DNA of 59,696 nucleotides from Paenibacillus chitinolyticus NBRC 15660 (GCF_000739915.1 NZ_BBJT01000022.1:1-59696); one strand, 5' to 3'; counted from the first letter of the stretch, positions 29,401 through 42,174 are shown. Numbers and translations: made by a program. Notes: a model not told the origin generated them from the sequence alone.

Positions 29401-30107
29401 TCTCCGAAGTCGACGGACTTGTTAAAGAGATCCGCGAAGCCAAGGATCGCCGTGAGATTGAAGTTCAGGGCGAAGCCGAGTCCCGTGTATACGCGGTACC
29501 ATACGGTTCCCGTGTAAGAGCGGTTGTCGGGCAGACGATCGAAGCCGGGGATGAGCTGACCGAAGGTTCGATCGATCCGAAGGAAATGCTTCGTATCAAA
29601 GGTATCCGCGGCGTTCAAAACTACATCCTGCAAGAGGTTCAACGCGTTTATCGGAACCAGGGTGTAGAAATTAACGATAAGCACGTCGAAGTTATGATTC
29701 GTCAAATGCTTCGCAAAATTCGTATCGTTGACGCCGGTGACACCACGCTTCTGCCAGGTTCCTTCGTAGACATGCATGAATATGAAGAAGCGAACAGAGT
29801 AGCCTTGTTTGCGGATAAAGAGCCTGCAGTAGCCAAGCCAATCCTTCTCGGGATTACGAAAGCATCACTGGAGACGGATTCCTTCCTCTCCGCTGCATCG
29901 TTCCAGGAGACGACTCGCGTATTGACGGATGCCGCGATTAAAGGCAAAGTCGATCAGTTGCTCGGCCTCAAAGAGAATGTTATCATCGGTAAGCTGATTC
30001 CTGCAGGTACGGGGATGACCCGCTACCGGAACATTCGGGTCGTAGATCCGAACCAGGAACCGTCTGAAGAAGAAAACACAGAAAAAGAAGCGGTATCCGT
30101 TGAATAA
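26487..30107 (+). CDS. rpoC: RNA polymerase beta' subunit
   Basis: Catalytic core subunit of 1206 aa. The N-terminal zinc-binding domain has [20 protein letters not shown] (about 58-77); the metal-binding NADFDGD motif of the active site is near 447-453; bridge-helix and trigger-loop sequences ([18 protein letters not shown]) are intact. The start is TTG 26487 after AAGGAGGG (26472-26479), giving [17 protein letters not shown] as in B. subtilis. No recognisable terminator follows. Confidence 0.96.
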   Translation: MLDVNNFEFMKIGLASPEKIRSWSRGEVKKPETINYRTLKPEKEGLFCEKIFGPTKDWECHCGKYKRVRYKGVVCDRCGVEVTRQKVRRERMGHIELAAPVSHIWYFKGIPSRMGLALDMSPRSLEEIIYFASYVVTDPGDTPLEKKQLLSEKEYRSYREKYGYAFQAGMGAEAVKKLLQDIDIDKDVESLKEELKTAQGQRRNRAIKRLEVMEAFRNSKNRPDWMVLDVLPVIPPELRPMVQLDGGRFATSDLNDLYRRVINRNNRLKRLLDLGAPDIIVQNEKRMLQEAVDALIDNGRRGRPVTGPGNRPLKSLSHMLKGKQGRFRQNLLGKRVDYSGRSVIVVGPSLKMYQCGLPKEMALELFKPFVMKELVNKGLAHNIKSAKRKVERVSPEVWDVLEEVIKEHPVLLNRAPTLHRLGIQAFEPILVEGRAIKLHPLVCTAYNADFDGDQMAVHVPLSAEAQAEARLLMLAAGNILNPKDGKPVVTPSQDMVLGSFYLTTDNKHGRGANLIFRSVNEAVSAYQNGTAELHARVAIPAKVLNKKNFTEAQQNAYLITTIGKIIFNEIFPDDFPYINDATKANLLNGPSDDYFVFEKGSNIRARMEELPEAKAVGKDYLGSIIAECFRNYHTTRTSVILDKIKELGFTYSTKAGITVAVADVVVPNEKKKILEDSEEKVRTVTNQYRRGLITDDERYDRVIAIWSKTKDEITDILMRSLDKYNSINMMVESKARGNKSQITQLGGMRGLMANPSGKIIELPIKSNFREGLTVLEYFISTHGARKGLADTALRTADSGYLTRRLVDVAQDVIVREDDCGTDKGFIVSKIQDGKEVIEDLFDRIEGRYAFETIRHPETGEVIVNRNELIEANIANAIIDANIERLQIRSVLSCRSRHGVCKKCYGRNLATGQHVEIGEAVGIIAAQSIGEPGTQLTMRTFHTGGVAGDDITQGLPRIQELFEARNPKGQAIISEVDGLVKEIREAKDRREIEVQGEAESRVYAVPYGSRVRAVVGQTIEAGDELTEGSIDPKEMLRIKGIRGVQNYILQEVQRVYRNQGVEINDKHVEVMIRQMLRKIRIVDAGDTTLLPGSFVDMHEYEEANRVALFADKEPAVAKPILLGITKASLETDSFLSAASFQETTRVLTDAAIKGKVDQLLGLKENVIIGKLIPAGTGMTRYRNIRVVDPNQEPSEEENTEKEAVSVE

Positions 30108-30132
30108 ACGGAGCTGATTCGGCAATAAAATG

Positions 30133-30174
30133 CCCGTCTCCCGAGAGTTTATAAAAAAAATCAAAAGAGACGGG
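30133..30174 (+). other. Inverted repeat downstream of rpoC
   Basis: CCCGTCTC (30133-30140) and GAGACGGG (30167-30174) form an 8-bp stem with a 26-nt A-rich loop, 9 nt before the ybxF -35. No T tract follows, so it is not a standard terminator. Confidence 0.5.
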
Positions 30175-30182
30175 TAATATTC

Positions 30183-30211
30183 TTGACACTACCTCGTCGA
30201 GGTGCTAAGAT
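30183..30211 (+). promoter_or_regulatory. Sigma-A promoter of ybxF-rpsL (str operon)
   Basis: TTGACA (30183-30188), 17-nt spacer and extended -10 TGcTAAGAT (hexamer 30206-30211). Confidence 0.8.
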
Positions 30212-30265
30212 ATCGTAGTGTGCCTAAATTAATATTCTTTCCTGTTCTTTGGAGGATATGGGATT

Positions 30266-30517
30266 ATGACATATGACAAAGTGAAACAGGCTTCGAAATT
30301 AAGTGTCGGCACAAAGCAAGCAACGAAAAGCGTCGAGCTTGGTCAGGCATTAGAAGTTATTGTTGCCAAAGATGCAGATCCGCGATTGACTACTAAGATT
30401 GTTAATCTCTGCAGCAAGTCAGGAGTAGAGGTTACTTACGTAGATTCTATGAAGCTGCTTGGAAAAGCATGTGGAATTGAAGTGGGAGCCGCTGTGGCTG
30501 CGATCGTCGATAAATAG
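30266..30517 (+). CDS. ybxF: L7Ae-family kink-turn RNA-binding protein YbxF
   Basis: 83-aa member of the L7Ae/L30e family; B. subtilis YbxF binds kink-turn RNA and associates with ribosomes. The family core is visible in LGQALEVIVAKDADPRLTTK and the C-terminal LGKACGIEVGAAVAAIV. It precedes rpsL as in Bacillus. TTGGAGGAT lies 8 nt before the ATG. Its cellular RNA target is unknown; the message around it contains strong hairpins. Confidence 0.92.
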   Translation: MTYDKVKQASKLSVGTKQATKSVELGQALEVIVAKDADPRLTTKIVNLCSKSGVEVTYVDSMKLLGKACGIEVGAAVAAIVDK

Positions 30518-30528
30518 TAAGGTCGAGT

Positions 30529-30593
30529 GTTTTTGTTTCTAGATTTCATGTGAGAATAACCAGCTTATTTTTGCTGAGTCTAAAAACAAAAAC
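30529..30593 (+). other. Long hairpin between ybxF and rpsL
   Basis: GTTTTTGTTTCTAGA (30529-30543) pairs with TCTAAAAACAAAAAC (30579-30593), 14 bp with one mismatch, enclosing an inner hairpin CAGC/GCTG. It is followed by TTTCCTTTGC rather than a clean T run, so termination would be inefficient. Confidence 0.6.
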
Positions 30594-30675
30594 TTTCCTT
30601 TGCTTTTTTACGACTCGCCTGGATCTGTGGGCTTGCAATAAAGGAAGTAAGAAATGCTAGAGAGGAGGTGGCGGC

Positions 30676-31095
30676 ATGCCAACAATTAACCAGCTAGTTC
30701 GTAAAGGACGTCAAGCTAAAGTCGTTAAATCGAAATCCCCAGCTCTCCAAAGAGGTTTTAACGCCCTGAAAAGAGAGTCCACGGAGATCAGCGCTCCACA
30801 AAAACGTGGTGTTTGTACTCGTGTAGGTACAATGACTCCTAAGAAACCGAACTCCGCACTTCGTAAATACGCACGTGTGCGTTTGACGAACCGTGTAGAG
30901 GTTACTGCATACATTCCGGGTATCGGACACAACCTGCAAGAGCACAGTGTTGTTCTGATTCGCGGCGGAAGGGTTAAAGACCTTCCGGGGGTACGTTACC
31001 ACATCGTTCGCGGTGCACTGGATACGTCCGGTGTTAACAACCGTATGCAAGCTCGTTCCAAATACGGTACGAAGCGTCCTAAAGTTAAGAAGTAA
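30676..31095 (+). CDS. rpsL: 30S ribosomal protein S12
   Basis: Decoding-site protein; 139 aa. The streptomycin-relevant segments [11 protein letters not shown] and [13 protein letters not shown] are wild type. Start ATG with GAGAGGAGGTG upstream. First ribosomal gene of the str operon rpsL-rpsG-fusA-tuf. Confidence 0.97.
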   Translation: MPTINQLVRKGRQAKVVKSKSPALQRGFNALKRESTEISAPQKRGVCTRVGTMTPKKPNSALRKYARVRLTNRVEVTAYIPGIGHNLQEHSVVLIRGGRVKDLPGVRYHIVRGALDTSGVNNRMQARSKYGTKRPKVKK

Positions 31096-31137
31096 TATTT
31101 TTTCAAGCATTTATTTTTTGGGGAAAGGGGGATCACT

Positions 31138-31608
31138 ATGCCTCGTAAAGGTCCAGTAACACGCAGAGACGTATTGCCAGATCCGATTTACAACAGCAAA
31201 TTGGTTACTCGCTTGATTAACCGCATCATGATCGACGGTAAAAGAGGGGTAGCACAATCGATTCTATACAACGCATTTGAACTCGTGCAAGAGCGTACCG
31301 GTAAGGAGCCGATGGAAGTTTTCGAACAAGCCATCAAGAACATCATGCCGGTGCTGGAAGTTAAATCTCGCCGTGTCGGCGGTGCTAACTACCAAGTTCC
31401 GATCGAAGTTAAACCTGAGCGTCGTACGACTCTTGGTCTGCGTTGGCTCGTAAACTACTCTCGTCTTCGTGGTGAGAAAACCATGGAAGAGAGACTGGCT
31501 TTCGAAATCATCGACGCTAGCAACAACACGGGTTCTTCCGTTAAGAAACGTGAAGATATACACAAGATGGCGGAAGCGAACAAAGCGTTTGCTCACTACC
31601 GTTGGTAG
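31138..31608 (+). CDS. rpsG: 30S ribosomal protein S7
   Basis: Primary assembly protein of the 30S head, binding the 3' domain of 16S rRNA; it represses the str operon translationally in E. coli. 156 aa, begins [29 protein letters not shown] upstream of ATG. Lies 42 nt after rpsL and 35 nt before fusA. Confidence 0.97.
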   Translation: MPRKGPVTRRDVLPDPIYNSKLVTRLINRIMIDGKRGVAQSILYNAFELVQERTGKEPMEVFEQAIKNIMPVLEVKSRRVGGANYQVPIEVKPERRTTLGLRWLVNYSRLRGEKTMEERLAFEIIDASNNTGSSVKKREDIHKMAEANKAFAHYRW

Positions 31609-31643
31609 GATTCAGATCCTCGAATTAGGAAGGAGACAAAACC

Positions 31644-33719
<2,076 letters not shown>

Positions 33720-33764
33720 TATAAAATAAAGCTTAAACTTTATCCCGAGGAGGAATTGTTTAAC

Positions 33765-34955
33765 ATGGCAAAGGCTAAATTCGAACGTAATAAACCGCAC
33801 GTTAATATCGGTACTATTGGTCACGTCGACCACGGTAAAACAACTCTGACAGCTGCGATCACTAACGTACTGTCCAAAAGATATGGTGGATCTGCAGTAG
33901 CATTCGACCAAATCGACAAAGCTCCAGAAGAGCGCGAGCGTGGTATCACTATCTCCACAGCACACGTTGAGTACGAGACTCCTAACCGTCACTACGCTCA
34001 CGTAGACTGCCCAGGTCACGCCGACTATGTTAAAAACATGATCACTGGCGCGGCTCAAATGGACGGAGCGATCCTGGTTGTATCCGCAGCTGACGGCCCT
34101 ATGCCGCAAACTCGCGAACACATCCTTCTTTCCCGTCAAGTAGGCGTTCCTTACATCGTCGTATTCATGAACAAATGCGACATGGTTGAAGACGAAGAGC
34201 TTCTTGAACTGGTTGAAATGGAGATCCGTGATCTTCTTTCCGAGTATGAGTTCCCAGGCGACGACACCCCGATCATTCGTGGTTCCGCTCGTGAAGCTCT
34301 GCAAAACCCAGATGGCGAATGGGCTGACAAAATCATTGAGCTCTTCGAGCAAGTTGATACTTACATCCCAACTCCAGAACGCGAAACTGACAAGCCTTTC
34401 CTTATGCCTGTCGAGGACGTATTCTCCATCACAGGTCGTGGTACAGTTGCTACAGGCCGTGTAGAGCGTGGTACTGTTAAAGTACAAGACGAAGTTGAAA
34501 TCGTTGGTATCGCTGAAGAAACTCGCAAATGCGTAGTTACAGGCGTGGAAATGTTCCGTAAACTTCTTGATTCCGCTCAAGCTGGTGACAACATCGGCGC
34601 ACTGCTTCGTGGTGTAGACCGTAAAGACATCGAGCGCGGACAAGTTCTTTCGAAACCAGGTTCCGTTAACCCGCACACTAACTTCTCTGCACAAATCTAC
34701 GTTCTGACTAAAGAAGAAGGTGGCCGTCACAAGCCTTTCTTCACAGGTTACCGTCCTCAGTTCTACTTCCGTACAACTGACGTAACGGGTATCATCGCCC
34801 TGCCAGAAGGAACTGAAATGGTTATGCCTGGTGATAACATCACTGTAACGGTAGAACTGATCAACCCAATCGCTATCGAGCAAGGTACTAAGTTCGCGAT
34901 CCGTGAAGGCGGCCGTACTGTTGGTGCCGGCGCAGTAGCAACAATCAGCAAATAA
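33765..34955 (+). CDS. tuf: Elongation factor Tu
   Basis: Delivers aminoacyl-tRNA to the ribosome. 396 aa, same length as B. subtilis; G1 GHVDHGKTT (19-27), G3 DCPGHADY, G4 NKCD. ATG 33765 has GAGGAGG upstream; the frame extends three codons further without RBS support. Last gene of the str operon, followed by a hairpin, a direct repeat and a terminator. Confidence 0.98.
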   Translation: MAKAKFERNKPHVNIGTIGHVDHGKTTLTAAITNVLSKRYGGSAVAFDQIDKAPEERERGITISTAHVEYETPNRHYAHVDCPGHADYVKNMITGAAQMDGAILVVSAADGPMPQTREHILLSRQVGVPYIVVFMNKCDMVEDEELLELVEMEIRDLLSEYEFPGDDTPIIRGSAREALQNPDGEWADKIIELFEQVDTYIPTPERETDKPFLMPVEDVFSITGRGTVATGRVERGTVKVQDEVEIVGIAEETRKCVVTGVEMFRKLLDSAQAGDNIGALLRGVDRKDIERGQVLSKPGSVNPHTNFSAQIYVLTKEEGGRHKPFFTGYRPQFYFRTTDVTGIIALPEGTEMVMPGDNITVTVELINPIAIEQGTKFAIREGGRTVGAGAVATISK

Positions 34956-34956
34956 T

Positions 34957-34972
34957 ATCGTCTAACGACGAT
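34957..34972 (+). other. Short hairpin just after tuf
   Basis: ATCGTC-TAAC-GACGAT, a perfect 6-bp stem starting 2 nt after the stop. It may protect the 3' end of the tuf message. Confidence 0.5.
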
Positions 34973-34987
34973 CTTCATAAGCAACAC

Positions 34988-35018
34988 GTACTGTAACGAG
35001 ACCCCTGTACTGTAACGA
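34988..35018 (+). repeat. Direct repeat downstream of tuf
   Basis: GTACTGTAACGA occurs twice (34988-34999 and 35007-35018) with a 19-nt period, just before the terminator. No function is recognised. Confidence 0.6.
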
Positions 35019-35027
35019 AGTAAGACG

Positions 35028-35058
35028 AAGGCCCTGCCCTTGGTGGTGGGGCCTTTTT
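35028..35058 (+). terminator. Terminator of the str operon
   Basis: Stem AAGGCCCTGCC/GGTGGGGCCTT (two wobble pairs, 6-nt loop) followed by T5. The next 160 nt (35059-35219) is AT-rich and shows no gene. Confidence 0.88.
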
Positions 35059-35219
35059 ACATGAAAGCTTATTAATCTCCCAATAAAGTTCGGCCAGACA
35101 CATCGGGTGTCAAAGACAAAACAAGCATCGCTATCTATAAAGAGAAACGAACGATTATGCACATAAAAGCGACATTTCCGGAAACTTTTTCGTTTCTAGA
35201 TATTTGTCGTATAAAAATG

Positions 35220-35248
35220 TTGCATTTATCTTTGGGATTCGATATAAT
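35220..35248 (+). promoter_or_regulatory. Sigma-A promoter of the S10 cluster
   Basis: TTGCAT (35220-35225) and TATAAT (35243-35248) with a 17-nt spacer. It leaves a leader of about 130 nt before rpsJ in which I recognise no named regulatory motif. Confidence 0.85.
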
Positions 35249-35278
35249 AGTGAGCGTTGGTCTGTGACGTTGCGATGA

Positions 35279-35695
<417 letters not shown>

Positions 35696-35740
35696 AGCTT
35701 CTATATATAGAAGAAACGAAAAGGAAAAGAGGTGTCAACG

Positions 35741-36364
35741 ATGAAAGGTATCTTAGGTAAAAAACTTGGAATGACTCAAGTGTTTACACCGGAAGGAAAC
35801 GTAGTACCTGTCACTGTTATCCAAGCTGGACCTTGCGTGGTTCTGCAGAAGAAAGATGTGGATAACGACGGATACGAATCGATCCAAATCGGTTTCGCGG
35901 ACAAGAAAGAAAAAAATGCAACTAAGCCTGAAATTGGTCATGCCAAGAAGGCGAACACTGCTCCTAAGCGCTACGTTAAAGAATTTCGTGGAGTGGCACT
36001 GGGTGAGTACGAAGTTGGCCAAGAGCTGAATGCTGCTCTGTTCAGCGAGGGTGAATTTGTTGACGTATCTGGAACTTCCAAGGGTAAAGGATTCCAAGGC
36101 GTTATCAAAAGACACAATCAGCATACGGGTCCAATGTCTCACGGCTCCCGATATCATCGTGGACCGGGTTCGATGGGTTCCATCGCAGCTAACCGTGTAA
36201 TGAAAGGCAAGAAATTGCCAGGACATATGGGTAGCGAAACCGTAACCCTGCAAAACCTGCAAGTAATTAAAGTTGATGCGGAACGCAACGTAATCCTTGT
36301 TAAAGGTTCCATTCCTGGTCCTAGAAACAGCTACGTAAGCGTGAAATCCGCGGTGAAAAAGTAA
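35741..36364 (+). CDS. rplC: 50S ribosomal protein L3
   Basis: One of the two primary assembly initiators of the 50S subunit; its loop reaches the peptidyl transferase centre. 207 aa, starting [18 protein letters not shown] 35741 lies 8 nt after AAGAGGTG; a GTG at 35732 overlaps the RBS itself. The conserved [20 protein letters not shown] segment is intact. Confidence 0.96.
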   Translation: MKGILGKKLGMTQVFTPEGNVVPVTVIQAGPCVVLQKKDVDNDGYESIQIGFADKKEKNATKPEIGHAKKANTAPKRYVKEFRGVALGEYEVGQELNAALFSEGEFVDVSGTSKGKGFQGVIKRHNQHTGPMSHGSRYHRGPGSMGSIAANRVMKGKKLPGHMGSETVTLQNLQVIKVDAERNVILVKGSIPGPRNSYVSVKSAVKK

Positions 36365-36380
36365 GAAAGGAGGAAGACTG

Positions 36381-37007
36381 ATGCCAAAAGTAGCTCTTTA
36401 TAATGTATCCGGCACACAAGTCGGTGAAGTAGAACTGTCTGATGTAGTGTTCGGTATCGAACCTCACGTACACGCTCTGCATGAAGCTGTTTTGCTCCAG
36501 CAAGCATCCGTTCGTCAAGGAACTCACAAGGTTAAAGGACGTTCTGAAGTACGCGGCGGCGGACGTAAGCCGTGGAAGCAAAAAGGTACTGGCCGTGCTC
36601 GTCAAGGTAGTATCCGTGCTCCACAATGGAAGGGTGGCGGTGTCGTATTCGGACCGACTCCTCGCAGCTATGGTTACAAACTGCCTAAGAAGGTTCGTCG
36701 TCTTGCGATCAAGTCGGCTCTGTCCTCGAAGGTAATCGATAACGACATTATCGTTCTGGATCAACTTCAAATGAATGCTCCGAAGACGAAAGAATTCGTA
36801 GCTATTTTGAAAAACCTCAACGTTGAGCGCAAAGCTCTCGTGGTTGCTGCTTCTTACGAAGATAGTGTTGCACTCTCCGCTCGTAACATTCCGGGAGTTA
36901 AATTCGTTGTTGCTGATGGAATCAACGTACTCGACGTAATGGTTCATGACAAATTGATCATTACGAAGGATGCGGTTCAGAAGGTAGAGGAGGTGCTTGC
37001 GCAATGA
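36381..37007 (+). CDS. rplD: 50S ribosomal protein L4
   Basis: Lines the exit tunnel with L22 through its extended loop ([20 protein letters not shown], about 56-75), unchanged relative to macrolide-sensitive forms. 208 aa. AAAGGAGG is 9 nt before the ATG; overlaps rplW by 4 nt (ATGA). Confidence 0.97.
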   Translation: MPKVALYNVSGTQVGEVELSDVVFGIEPHVHALHEAVLLQQASVRQGTHKVKGRSEVRGGGRKPWKQKGTGRARQGSIRAPQWKGGGVVFGPTPRSYGYKLPKKVRRLAIKSALSSKVIDNDIIVLDQLQMNAPKTKEFVAILKNLNVERKALVVAASYEDSVALSARNIPGVKFVVADGINVLDVMVHDKLIITKDAVQKVEEVLAQ

Positions 37008-37294
37008 AGAACCCACGCGATCTTATCAAGCGCCCGGTCATCACGGAACGTTCTACGGAAATGATGGCTGACAAGAAATATGTGTTCGAAGTTGAAATCC
37101 GCGCTAACAAAACGGAAATTAAGCAAGCGATCGAGCAAATTTTCAAAGTAAAAGTATCAAGCGTAAACACACTCAGAATGCCAGCGAAGCCGAAACGTCA
37201 AGGACGTCACTCCGGTTACACTTCCGAATGGAAGAAAGCCATCGTGACACTTAGCGCAGACAGCAAAGAGCTGGAGTTCTTTGAAACGGTATAA
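37004..37294 (+). CDS. rplW: 50S ribosomal protein L23
   Basis: Exit-tunnel rim protein, docking site for trigger factor and SRP. 96 aa: [21 protein letters not shown], with the basic [19 protein letters not shown] loop near residues 62-80. Translationally coupled to rplD through ATGA. Confidence 0.97.
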   Translation: MKNPRDLIKRPVITERSTEMMADKKYVFEVEIRANKTEIKQAIEQIFKVKVSSVNTLRMPAKPKRQGRHSGYTSEWKKAIVTLSADSKELEFFETV

Positions 37295-37324
37295 CAATAT
37301 CTCTAAAGTAAGGAGGTAACACAG

Positions 37325-38155
37325 GTGCCAATTAAAAAGTATAAACCGACCTCTCCAGCAAGACGTGCCATGTCGGTATCTTCTTTCGAAGAAATCACGA
37401 CATCCACACCGGAGAAATCCCTGCTTGCTCCTCTGAGCAAACAAGCTGGTCGTAACAACCAAGGTAAAATCACTACTCGTCACCACGGTGGCGGACACAA
37501 GCGTAAATACCGCATCATCGACTTCAAACGCAATAAGGACGGCATTCCGGGTCGCGTTGCTACAATCGAATACGATCCAAACCGTTCCGCTAACATTGCT
37601 CTGATCCACTATGCAGACGGGGAGAAGAGATACATCATCGCTCCTAAAGGTCTGAAAGTCGACGATCAAATCCAATCCGGATTGGGTTCCGACATTAAAG
37701 TAGGTAACGCGCTGGCTCTGGAAAACATTCCGGTCGGTACAGTTATCCACAACATTGAGTTGAAGCCAGGCAAAGGCGGACAGTTGGTTCGTGCTGCCGG
37801 TACGGAAGCTCAACTTCTCGGTAAAGAAGATGTGTACGTGACAATTCGTCTTTCCTCGGGCGAAGTTCGCAAAGTGCTTAAAGGCTGCCGCGCGACAATC
37901 GGTTCTGTAGGTAACGAAGATCACGAACTTGTGAAAATCGGTAAAGCGGGACGTAATCGTTGGCTCGGTAAGAGACCAGAAGTCCGCGGGGTAGTAATGA
38001 ACCCGAACGATCACCCACACGGTGGTGGTGAAGGCCGCGCTCCAATCGGACGTAAGTCTCCGTTGTCCCCATGGGGCAAACCGACACTCGGTTATAAAAC
38101 TCGTAAAAAAGGCAAGGCTTCTGACAAGTACATTGTACGTCGTCGCACGAAGTAA
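37325..38155 (+). CDS. rplB: 50S ribosomal protein L2
   Basis: Universal protein near the peptidyl transferase centre; 276 aa. The conserved histidine-bearing [19 protein letters not shown] loop (about 221-239) is intact. The start is GTG 37325 after AAGGAGG, giving the usual [15 protein letters not shown]-terminus. Confidence 0.97.
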   Translation: MPIKKYKPTSPARRAMSVSSFEEITTSTPEKSLLAPLSKQAGRNNQGKITTRHHGGGHKRKYRIIDFKRNKDGIPGRVATIEYDPNRSANIALIHYADGEKRYIIAPKGLKVDDQIQSGLGSDIKVGNALALENIPVGTVIHNIELKPGKGGQLVRAAGTEAQLLGKEDVYVTIRLSSGEVRKVLKGCRATIGSVGNEDHELVKIGKAGRNRWLGKRPEVRGVVMNPNDHPHGGGEGRAPIGRKSPLSPWGKPTLGYKTRKKGKASDKYIVRRRTK

Positions 38156-38203
38156 TTTATACACATCTGAATATCTTATGGTTCAGAGAAGGGAGGGGCT
38201 TCA

Positions 38204-38482
38204 ATGGGTCGCAGCTTGAAAAAAGGTCCTTTTATCGACGGACACCTGATGAAAAAGGTCGAAGAACTGAATGAGTCGAGCAAGAAAACGGTAGTTAAAA
38301 CTTGGTCTCGTCGTTCCACGATTTTCCCGCAATTCGTGGGCCACACAATCGCGGTGTATGACGGAAGAAAACACGTGCCTGTATACGTAACGGAAGATAT
38401 GGTCGGACACAAACTCGGTGAGTTTGCACCAACTCGTACGTACAAAGGTCACGATGACGACAAGAAAACAGGCAAACGCTAA
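38204..38482 (+). CDS. rpsS: 30S ribosomal protein S19
   Basis: Head protein contacting S13 and the A-site tRNA region. 92 aa starting [21 protein letters not shown]-terminal basic tail [18 protein letters not shown] upstream of the ATG. Confidence 0.97.
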   Translation: MGRSLKKGPFIDGHLMKKVEELNESSKKTVVKTWSRRSTIFPQFVGHTIAVYDGRKHVPVYVTEDMVGHKLGEFAPTRTYKGHDDDKKTGKR

Positions 38483-38512
38483 TCGTTATTTTTACTGAGA
38501 GGAGGTACTACT

Positions 38513-38845
38513 ATGCAAGCTAAAGCTGCTGCTAAATTCGTTCGGATCGCTCCTCGCAAAGTGCAGCTGGTAATTGACTTGATTCGCGGCAAACAAGTAG
38601 GCGATGCGGTTGCAATCCTTCGCCATACTCCAAAGTCAGCTTCTCCGATCGTGGAGAAGGTGCTGAACTCCGCAATTGCCAACGCTGAGCACAACTATTC
38701 GATGGATCCTAACAAACTTGTTATTAGTGAAGTTTATGTGAACCACGGTCCAATCATGAAAAGATTCCGCCCTCGTGCGATGGGTCGTGCAAGCCGTATC
38801 AATAAACGTACCAGCCACATCACTGTTGTGGTATCTGAGAAATAA
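38513..38845 (+). CDS. rplV: 50S ribosomal protein L22
   Basis: Binds all 23S domains and narrows the exit tunnel with its beta hairpin ([16 protein letters not shown], about 86-101, macrolide-sensitive form). 110 aa. GAGAGGAGGT precedes the ATG. Confidence 0.97.
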   Translation: MQAKAAAKFVRIAPRKVQLVIDLIRGKQVGDAVAILRHTPKSASPIVEKVLNSAIANAEHNYSMDPNKLVISEVYVNHGPIMKRFRPRAMGRASRINKRTSHITVVVSEK

Positions 38846-38858
38846 GGAGGGATAACGT

Positions 38859-39521
38859 GTGGGTCAAAAAGTAAGCCCGGTGGGTCTTAGAATTGGTATT
38901 ATTCGCGATTGGGAATCCAAGTGGTATGCTGAGAAAGATTTCGGCGACCTGCTGATGGAAGACGTTAAAATTCGTGAATATCTGAAGAACAAGCTGAAAG
39001 ATTCTGCAGTGTCCCATATCGATATCGAGCGCGCGGCTAATCGCGTTAACGTAACGATTCATACAGCTAAACCTGGTATGGTTATCGGTAAAGGTGGAGC
39101 GGAAGTTGAAAACATCCGCAACTACATCTCCAACATGACAGGTAAGAAAGTACACATCAACATTGCAGAAGTGAAAAACCCTGAGCTCGACGCTGTCCTC
39201 GTTGCAGAAAGCATTGCACAACAGCTTGAGCGCCGCGTATCTTTCCGTCGTGCTATGAAACAAGCGATGCAAAGAACGCAAAGAGCGGGAGCTAAAGGAA
39301 TTAAAGTTTCGACCAGCGGTCGTCTGGGCGGAGCGGAGATTGCCCGTACGGAAGGATACAGCGAAGGAACAGTTCCACTCCACACGCTTCGTGCGGATAT
39401 CGATTATGGTACAGCTGAAGCGCACACGACCTACGGACGGATCGGCGTGAAAGTATGGATCTATCGTGGAGAGGTACTTCCGACAGCTAAGAAAAAGGCT
39501 CAATCGGAAGGAGGCAACTAA
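38859..39521 (+). CDS. rpsC: 30S ribosomal protein S3
   Basis: mRNA-entry protein with helicase activity; KH domain around residues 40-110 with [12 protein letters not shown]. 220 aa. The start is GTG 38859 after AAGGAGG, giving [13 protein letters not shown]. Ends 2 nt before rplP. Confidence 0.96.
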   Translation: MGQKVSPVGLRIGIIRDWESKWYAEKDFGDLLMEDVKIREYLKNKLKDSAVSHIDIERAANRVNVTIHTAKPGMVIGKGGAEVENIRNYISNMTGKKVHINIAEVKNPELDAVLVAESIAQQLERRVSFRRAMKQAMQRTQRAGAKGIKVSTSGRLGGAEIARTEGYSEGTVPLHTLRADIDYGTAEAHTTYGRIGVKVWIYRGEVLPTAKKKAQSEGGN

Positions 39522-39523
39522 TC

Positions 39524-39958
39524 ATGTTAGTACCTAAACGTGTAAAACACCGCAAAGAACACCGCGGTAAAATGAGAGGTCGCGCTAAAGGCGGCACTGA
39601 AGTTGTGTTCGGCGAATACGGCCTCCAGGCTCTTGAGCCTGCGTGGATCACAAACCGTCAGATCGAAGCAGCACGTATTGCCATGACTCGTTACATCAAG
39701 CGTGGCGGTAAAGTGTGGATCAAAATCTTCCCTTCGAAGCCTATCACCCAAAAGCCTCTTGAAGTTCGGATGGGTAGCGGTAAAGGTAACGTTGAGAAGT
39801 GGGTCAGCGTAGTAAAACCAGGTAAAGTTATGTTCGAACTTGCCGGTGTTAGCGAAGAAGTTGCTCGCGAAGCTATGCGTCTTGCTATGCACAAGCTTCC
39901 CGTTAAATGTAAGTTCGTGAAGAAAGAAGAAGTGGGTGGTGAAGCACATGAAGGCTAG
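39524..39958 (+). CDS. rplP: 50S ribosomal protein L16
   Basis: Helps position tRNA in the A site and completes the 50S subunit. 144 aa, [19 protein letters not shown] at the start, with the [20 protein letters not shown] segment. GGAAGGAGG is upstream. Overlaps rpmC by 11 nt. Confidence 0.97.
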   Translation: MLVPKRVKHRKEHRGKMRGRAKGGTEVVFGEYGLQALEPAWITNRQIEAARIAMTRYIKRGGKVWIKIFPSKPITQKPLEVRMGSGKGNVEKWVSVVKPGKVMFELAGVSEEVAREAMRLAMHKLPVKCKFVKKEEVGGEAHEG

Positions 39959-40145
39959 TGAATTCCGCAACTTAACCACTGCTGAGATTGAACAAAGAAT
40001 TAACGGTTTCAAGGAAGAACTTTTTAACCTCCGTTTTCAACTAGCTACCGGACAACTGGATAACCCGGTTCAAATTCAGAAGCTGCGCAAAGAAATCGCC
40101 CGTGCGAAAACAGTTTTGCGTGAAAGAGAACTCGGGATTGGTTAA
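39948..40145 (+). CDS. rpmC: 50S ribosomal protein L29
   Basis: Small helical protein by the exit tunnel, partner of L23 and trigger factor. 65 aa, [19 protein letters not shown] 39948 has GTGGTG about 7 nt upstream inside rplP; the GTG at 39936 is less likely. Overlap suggests coupled translation. Confidence 0.95.
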   Translation: MKASEFRNLTTAEIEQRINGFKEELFNLRFQLATGQLDNPVQIQKLRKEIARAKTVLRERELGIG

Positions 40146-40171
40146 GCAAATTCAGAAGGGAGGGCTCGTAT

Positions 40172-40435
40172 ATGGCAGAGCGTAACGAACGTAAAGTCCA
40201 AACCGGTAAAGTGGTCAGCGACAAAATGGATAAAACCATCGTTGTTGCCGTGGAAACTTACAAAAAACACGACTTGTACCACAAGCGGATTAAATATACG
40301 AAGAAGTTTAAAGCTCACGATGAGAACAATGAAGCGCAAATTGGCGACACCGTGAAAATCATGGAAACTCGCCCATTGTCTAAAGACAAGCGTTTCCGTC
40401 TCGTTGAGATCGTTGAAAAAGCAGTTATTGTTTAA
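40172..40435 (+). CDS. rpsQ: 30S ribosomal protein S17
   Basis: OB-fold primary binder of 16S rRNA 5' domain. 87 aa starting [31 protein letters not shown] precedes the ATG. Confidence 0.97.
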   Translation: MAERNERKVQTGKVVSDKMDKTIVVAVETYKKHDLYHKRIKYTKKFKAHDENNEAQIGDTVKIMETRPLSKDKRFRLVEIVEKAVIV

Positions 40436-40467
40436 CCAACAGGTATAATCCGAAAGGAGGGACTAAC

Positions 40468-40836
40468 ATGATTCAACCATTATCTCGTTTGAAGGTTGCG
40501 GACAACTCCGGTGCGAAACAGCTGATGTGCATTCGTGTGCTTGGCGGTACTGGTCGTCGTGTAGGCAATATCGGTGATTTGATCATCTGCTCTGTGAAAG
40601 AAGCAACACCAGGGGGCGTTGTCAAAAAAGGTGATGTAGTCAAAGCGGTAATCGTTCGTACTAAGAGCGGCGCTCGTCGTAAAGACGGATCTTACATCAC
40701 ATTTGATGAGAACGCGGCAGTTATCGTAAAAGATGATAAGAGCCCTCGTGGAACTCGTATTTTCGGACCAGTTGCTCGTGAACTTCGTGATAAAGACTTC
40801 ATGAAGATCGTTTCTCTTGCTCCTGAGGTTATCTAA
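40468..40836 (+). CDS. rplN: 50S ribosomal protein L14
   Basis: Subunit-interface protein and docking site of RsfS. 122 aa, [29 protein letters not shown] upstream. Followed by a 101-nt gap that holds two hairpins ahead of rplX. Confidence 0.97.
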   Translation: MIQPLSRLKVADNSGAKQLMCIRVLGGTGRRVGNIGDLIICSVKEATPGGVVKKGDVVKAVIVRTKSGARRKDGSYITFDENAAVIVKDDKSPRGTRIFGPVARELRDKDFMKIVSLAPEVI

Positions 40837-40902
40837 CACAGGCAGCTCAATTAAATTGCGGCGCGGCTTTCTTCTGGAAAGTCCGGCAGCTCTTACGAAG
40901 TT

Positions 40903-40927
40903 AGCTTTCATACGAAAGCTTAGGAGG
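40903..40927 (+). other. Pre-Shine-Dalgarno hairpin before rplX
   Basis: AGCTTTC-ATAC-GAAAGCT (7-bp stem, tetraloop) ends 1 nt before AGGAGG (40922-40927). A similar element precedes rpsN and rpmJ. A second hairpin CTTTC/GAAAG lies upstream at about 40866-40880. Confidence 0.6.
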
Positions 40928-40937
40928 TGTAATCAAC

Positions 40938-41291
40938 ATGCCAAGAACGAAAAAGAGACTTGAGTCTCATAACCATAAACTGCATGTAAAGAAAGACGAC
41001 ACAGTTTTTGTTATCTCCGGCAAAGACAAAGGTAAGAAAGGTCGCGTTCTCGCAGCTTACCCGCGTGAAAATCGTGTTCTGGTTGAAGGCGTGAACATGA
41101 TCAAGAAACATGCGAAACCTTCCCAGCAAAACCCTCAAGGCGGAATCATTACTCAAGAAGCTGCAATTCACGCTTCCAACGTAATGCTCGTGGATCCTAA
41201 GAGCGGCAAGCCGACTCGTGTAGGTTACAAGGTCCTTGAGAACGGAACTAAAGTACGTATTGCGAAAAAATCCGGCGAAGCTATCGATTAA
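40938..41291 (+). CDS. rplX: 50S ribosomal protein L24
   Basis: Assembly-initiator protein with a KOW motif ([18 protein letters not shown], about 25-42). 117 aa, longer than the B. subtilis protein (103) because of an N-terminal extension [17 protein letters not shown] is 10 nt after AGGAGG, which is directly preceded by a small hairpin. Confidence 0.95.
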   Translation: MPRTKKRLESHNHKLHVKKDDTVFVISGKDKGKKGRVLAAYPRENRVLVEGVNMIKKHAKPSQQNPQGGIITQEAAIHASNVMLVDPKSGKPTRVGYKVLENGTKVRIAKKSGEAID

Positions 41292-41320
41292 TCGACTAAG
41301 TGCGGAAAGGAGGCACCAGA

Positions 41321-41863
41321 ATGGCAGCAAGAATGAAAGATCGTTTCTTGAATGAAATTACTCCTGCTCTGATGCAGAAGTTCAACTACACCACTGTTAT
41401 GCAAGTTCCTAAGATCGAGAAAGTAGTCATCAACATGGGGGTTGGTGAGGCTGTTTCGAACTCCAAGGTGCTCGACAGTGCCGTAGAGGATCTGCAAAAA
41501 ATTGCGGGTCAAAAACCGGTAATCACTCGTGCGAAGAAATCCATCGCGGGTTTCAAACTTCGTGAGAACATGCCGATCGGCGTTAAAGTAACACTGCGCG
41601 GCCAACGCATGTATCAATTCCTGGACAAATTGTTCAACGTATCGCTTCCGCGCGTACGTGACTTCCGTGGAGTTTCCTCCAAAGCGTTCGACGGACGCGG
41701 TAACTACACGCTTGGTCTTAAAGAACAACTGATCTTCCCAGAGATCGAATACGATCAAATTGATAAAGTTCGTGGTATGGACATCGTAATCGTAACGACT
41801 GCGAATACGGACGAAGAAGCTCGTGAACTGCTTACCCAACTCGGAATGCCGTTTGTGAAGTAA
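41321..41863 (+). CDS. rplE: 50S ribosomal protein L5
   Basis: 5S rRNA-binding protein contacting the P-site tRNA. 180 aa; core [18 protein letters not shown] and [11 protein letters not shown] intact. ATG 41321 has AAAGGAGG 8 nt upstream; an earlier in-frame start at 41300 lacks one. Confidence 0.96.
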   Translation: MAARMKDRFLNEITPALMQKFNYTTVMQVPKIEKVVINMGVGEAVSNSKVLDSAVEDLQKIAGQKPVITRAKKSIAGFKLRENMPIGVKVTLRGQRMYQFLDKLFNVSLPRVRDFRGVSSKAFDGRGNYTLGLKEQLIFPEIEYDQIDKVRGMDIVIVTTANTDEEARELLTQLGMPFVK

Positions 41864-41919
41864 GAACAAATCATCACGGAGCTTTCGGAAGGAAGCCCCT
41901 GCCGATAATGATCGGAGAG

Positions 41920-41946
41920 AGTTTTCAGGCGAAAACTTGTAGGAGG
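41920..41946 (+). other. Pre-Shine-Dalgarno hairpin before rpsN
   Basis: AGTTTTC-AGGC-GAAAACT (7-bp stem, tetraloop) followed by TGT and AGGAGG (41941-41946). Same layout as before rplX and rpmJ. Confidence 0.6.
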
Positions 41947-41956
41947 TGTAATTTAA

Positions 41957-42142
41957 GTGGCAAAAACTTCGATGAAAATCAAGCAACAACGTCCCCCTAA
42001 GTTCAAAGTGCAGGCGTATACTCGCTGCGAACGTTGCGGCCGCCCGCATTCCGTTCTCCGCAAATTTAAAATTTGCAGAATTTGTTTCCGTGAACTAGCA
42101 TATAAAGGCCAGATTCCAGGTGTGCGTAAAGCAAGCTGGTAA
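41957..42142 (+). CDS. rpsN: 30S ribosomal protein S14, zinc form
   Basis: 61-aa type Z S14 with CxxC pairs at Cys24/27 (CERC) and Cys40/43 (CRIC), so it binds zinc; no zinc-independent copy is in the window. GTG start 10 nt after AGGAGG. The 93-nt gap upstream holds the hairpin described separately. Confidence 0.96.
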   Translation: MAKTSMKIKQQRPPKFKVQAYTRCERCGRPHSVLRKFKICRICFRELAYKGQIPGVRKASW

Positions 42143-42174
42143 TCCACTTATTTTCGGGAAGGAGGTTCACATCC

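Noticed and set aside
35059-35219. Possible second S10-cluster promoter near TATAAA 35210-35215
   Set aside because: No acceptable -35 lies 16-18 nt upstream, and a much better promoter begins at 35220.
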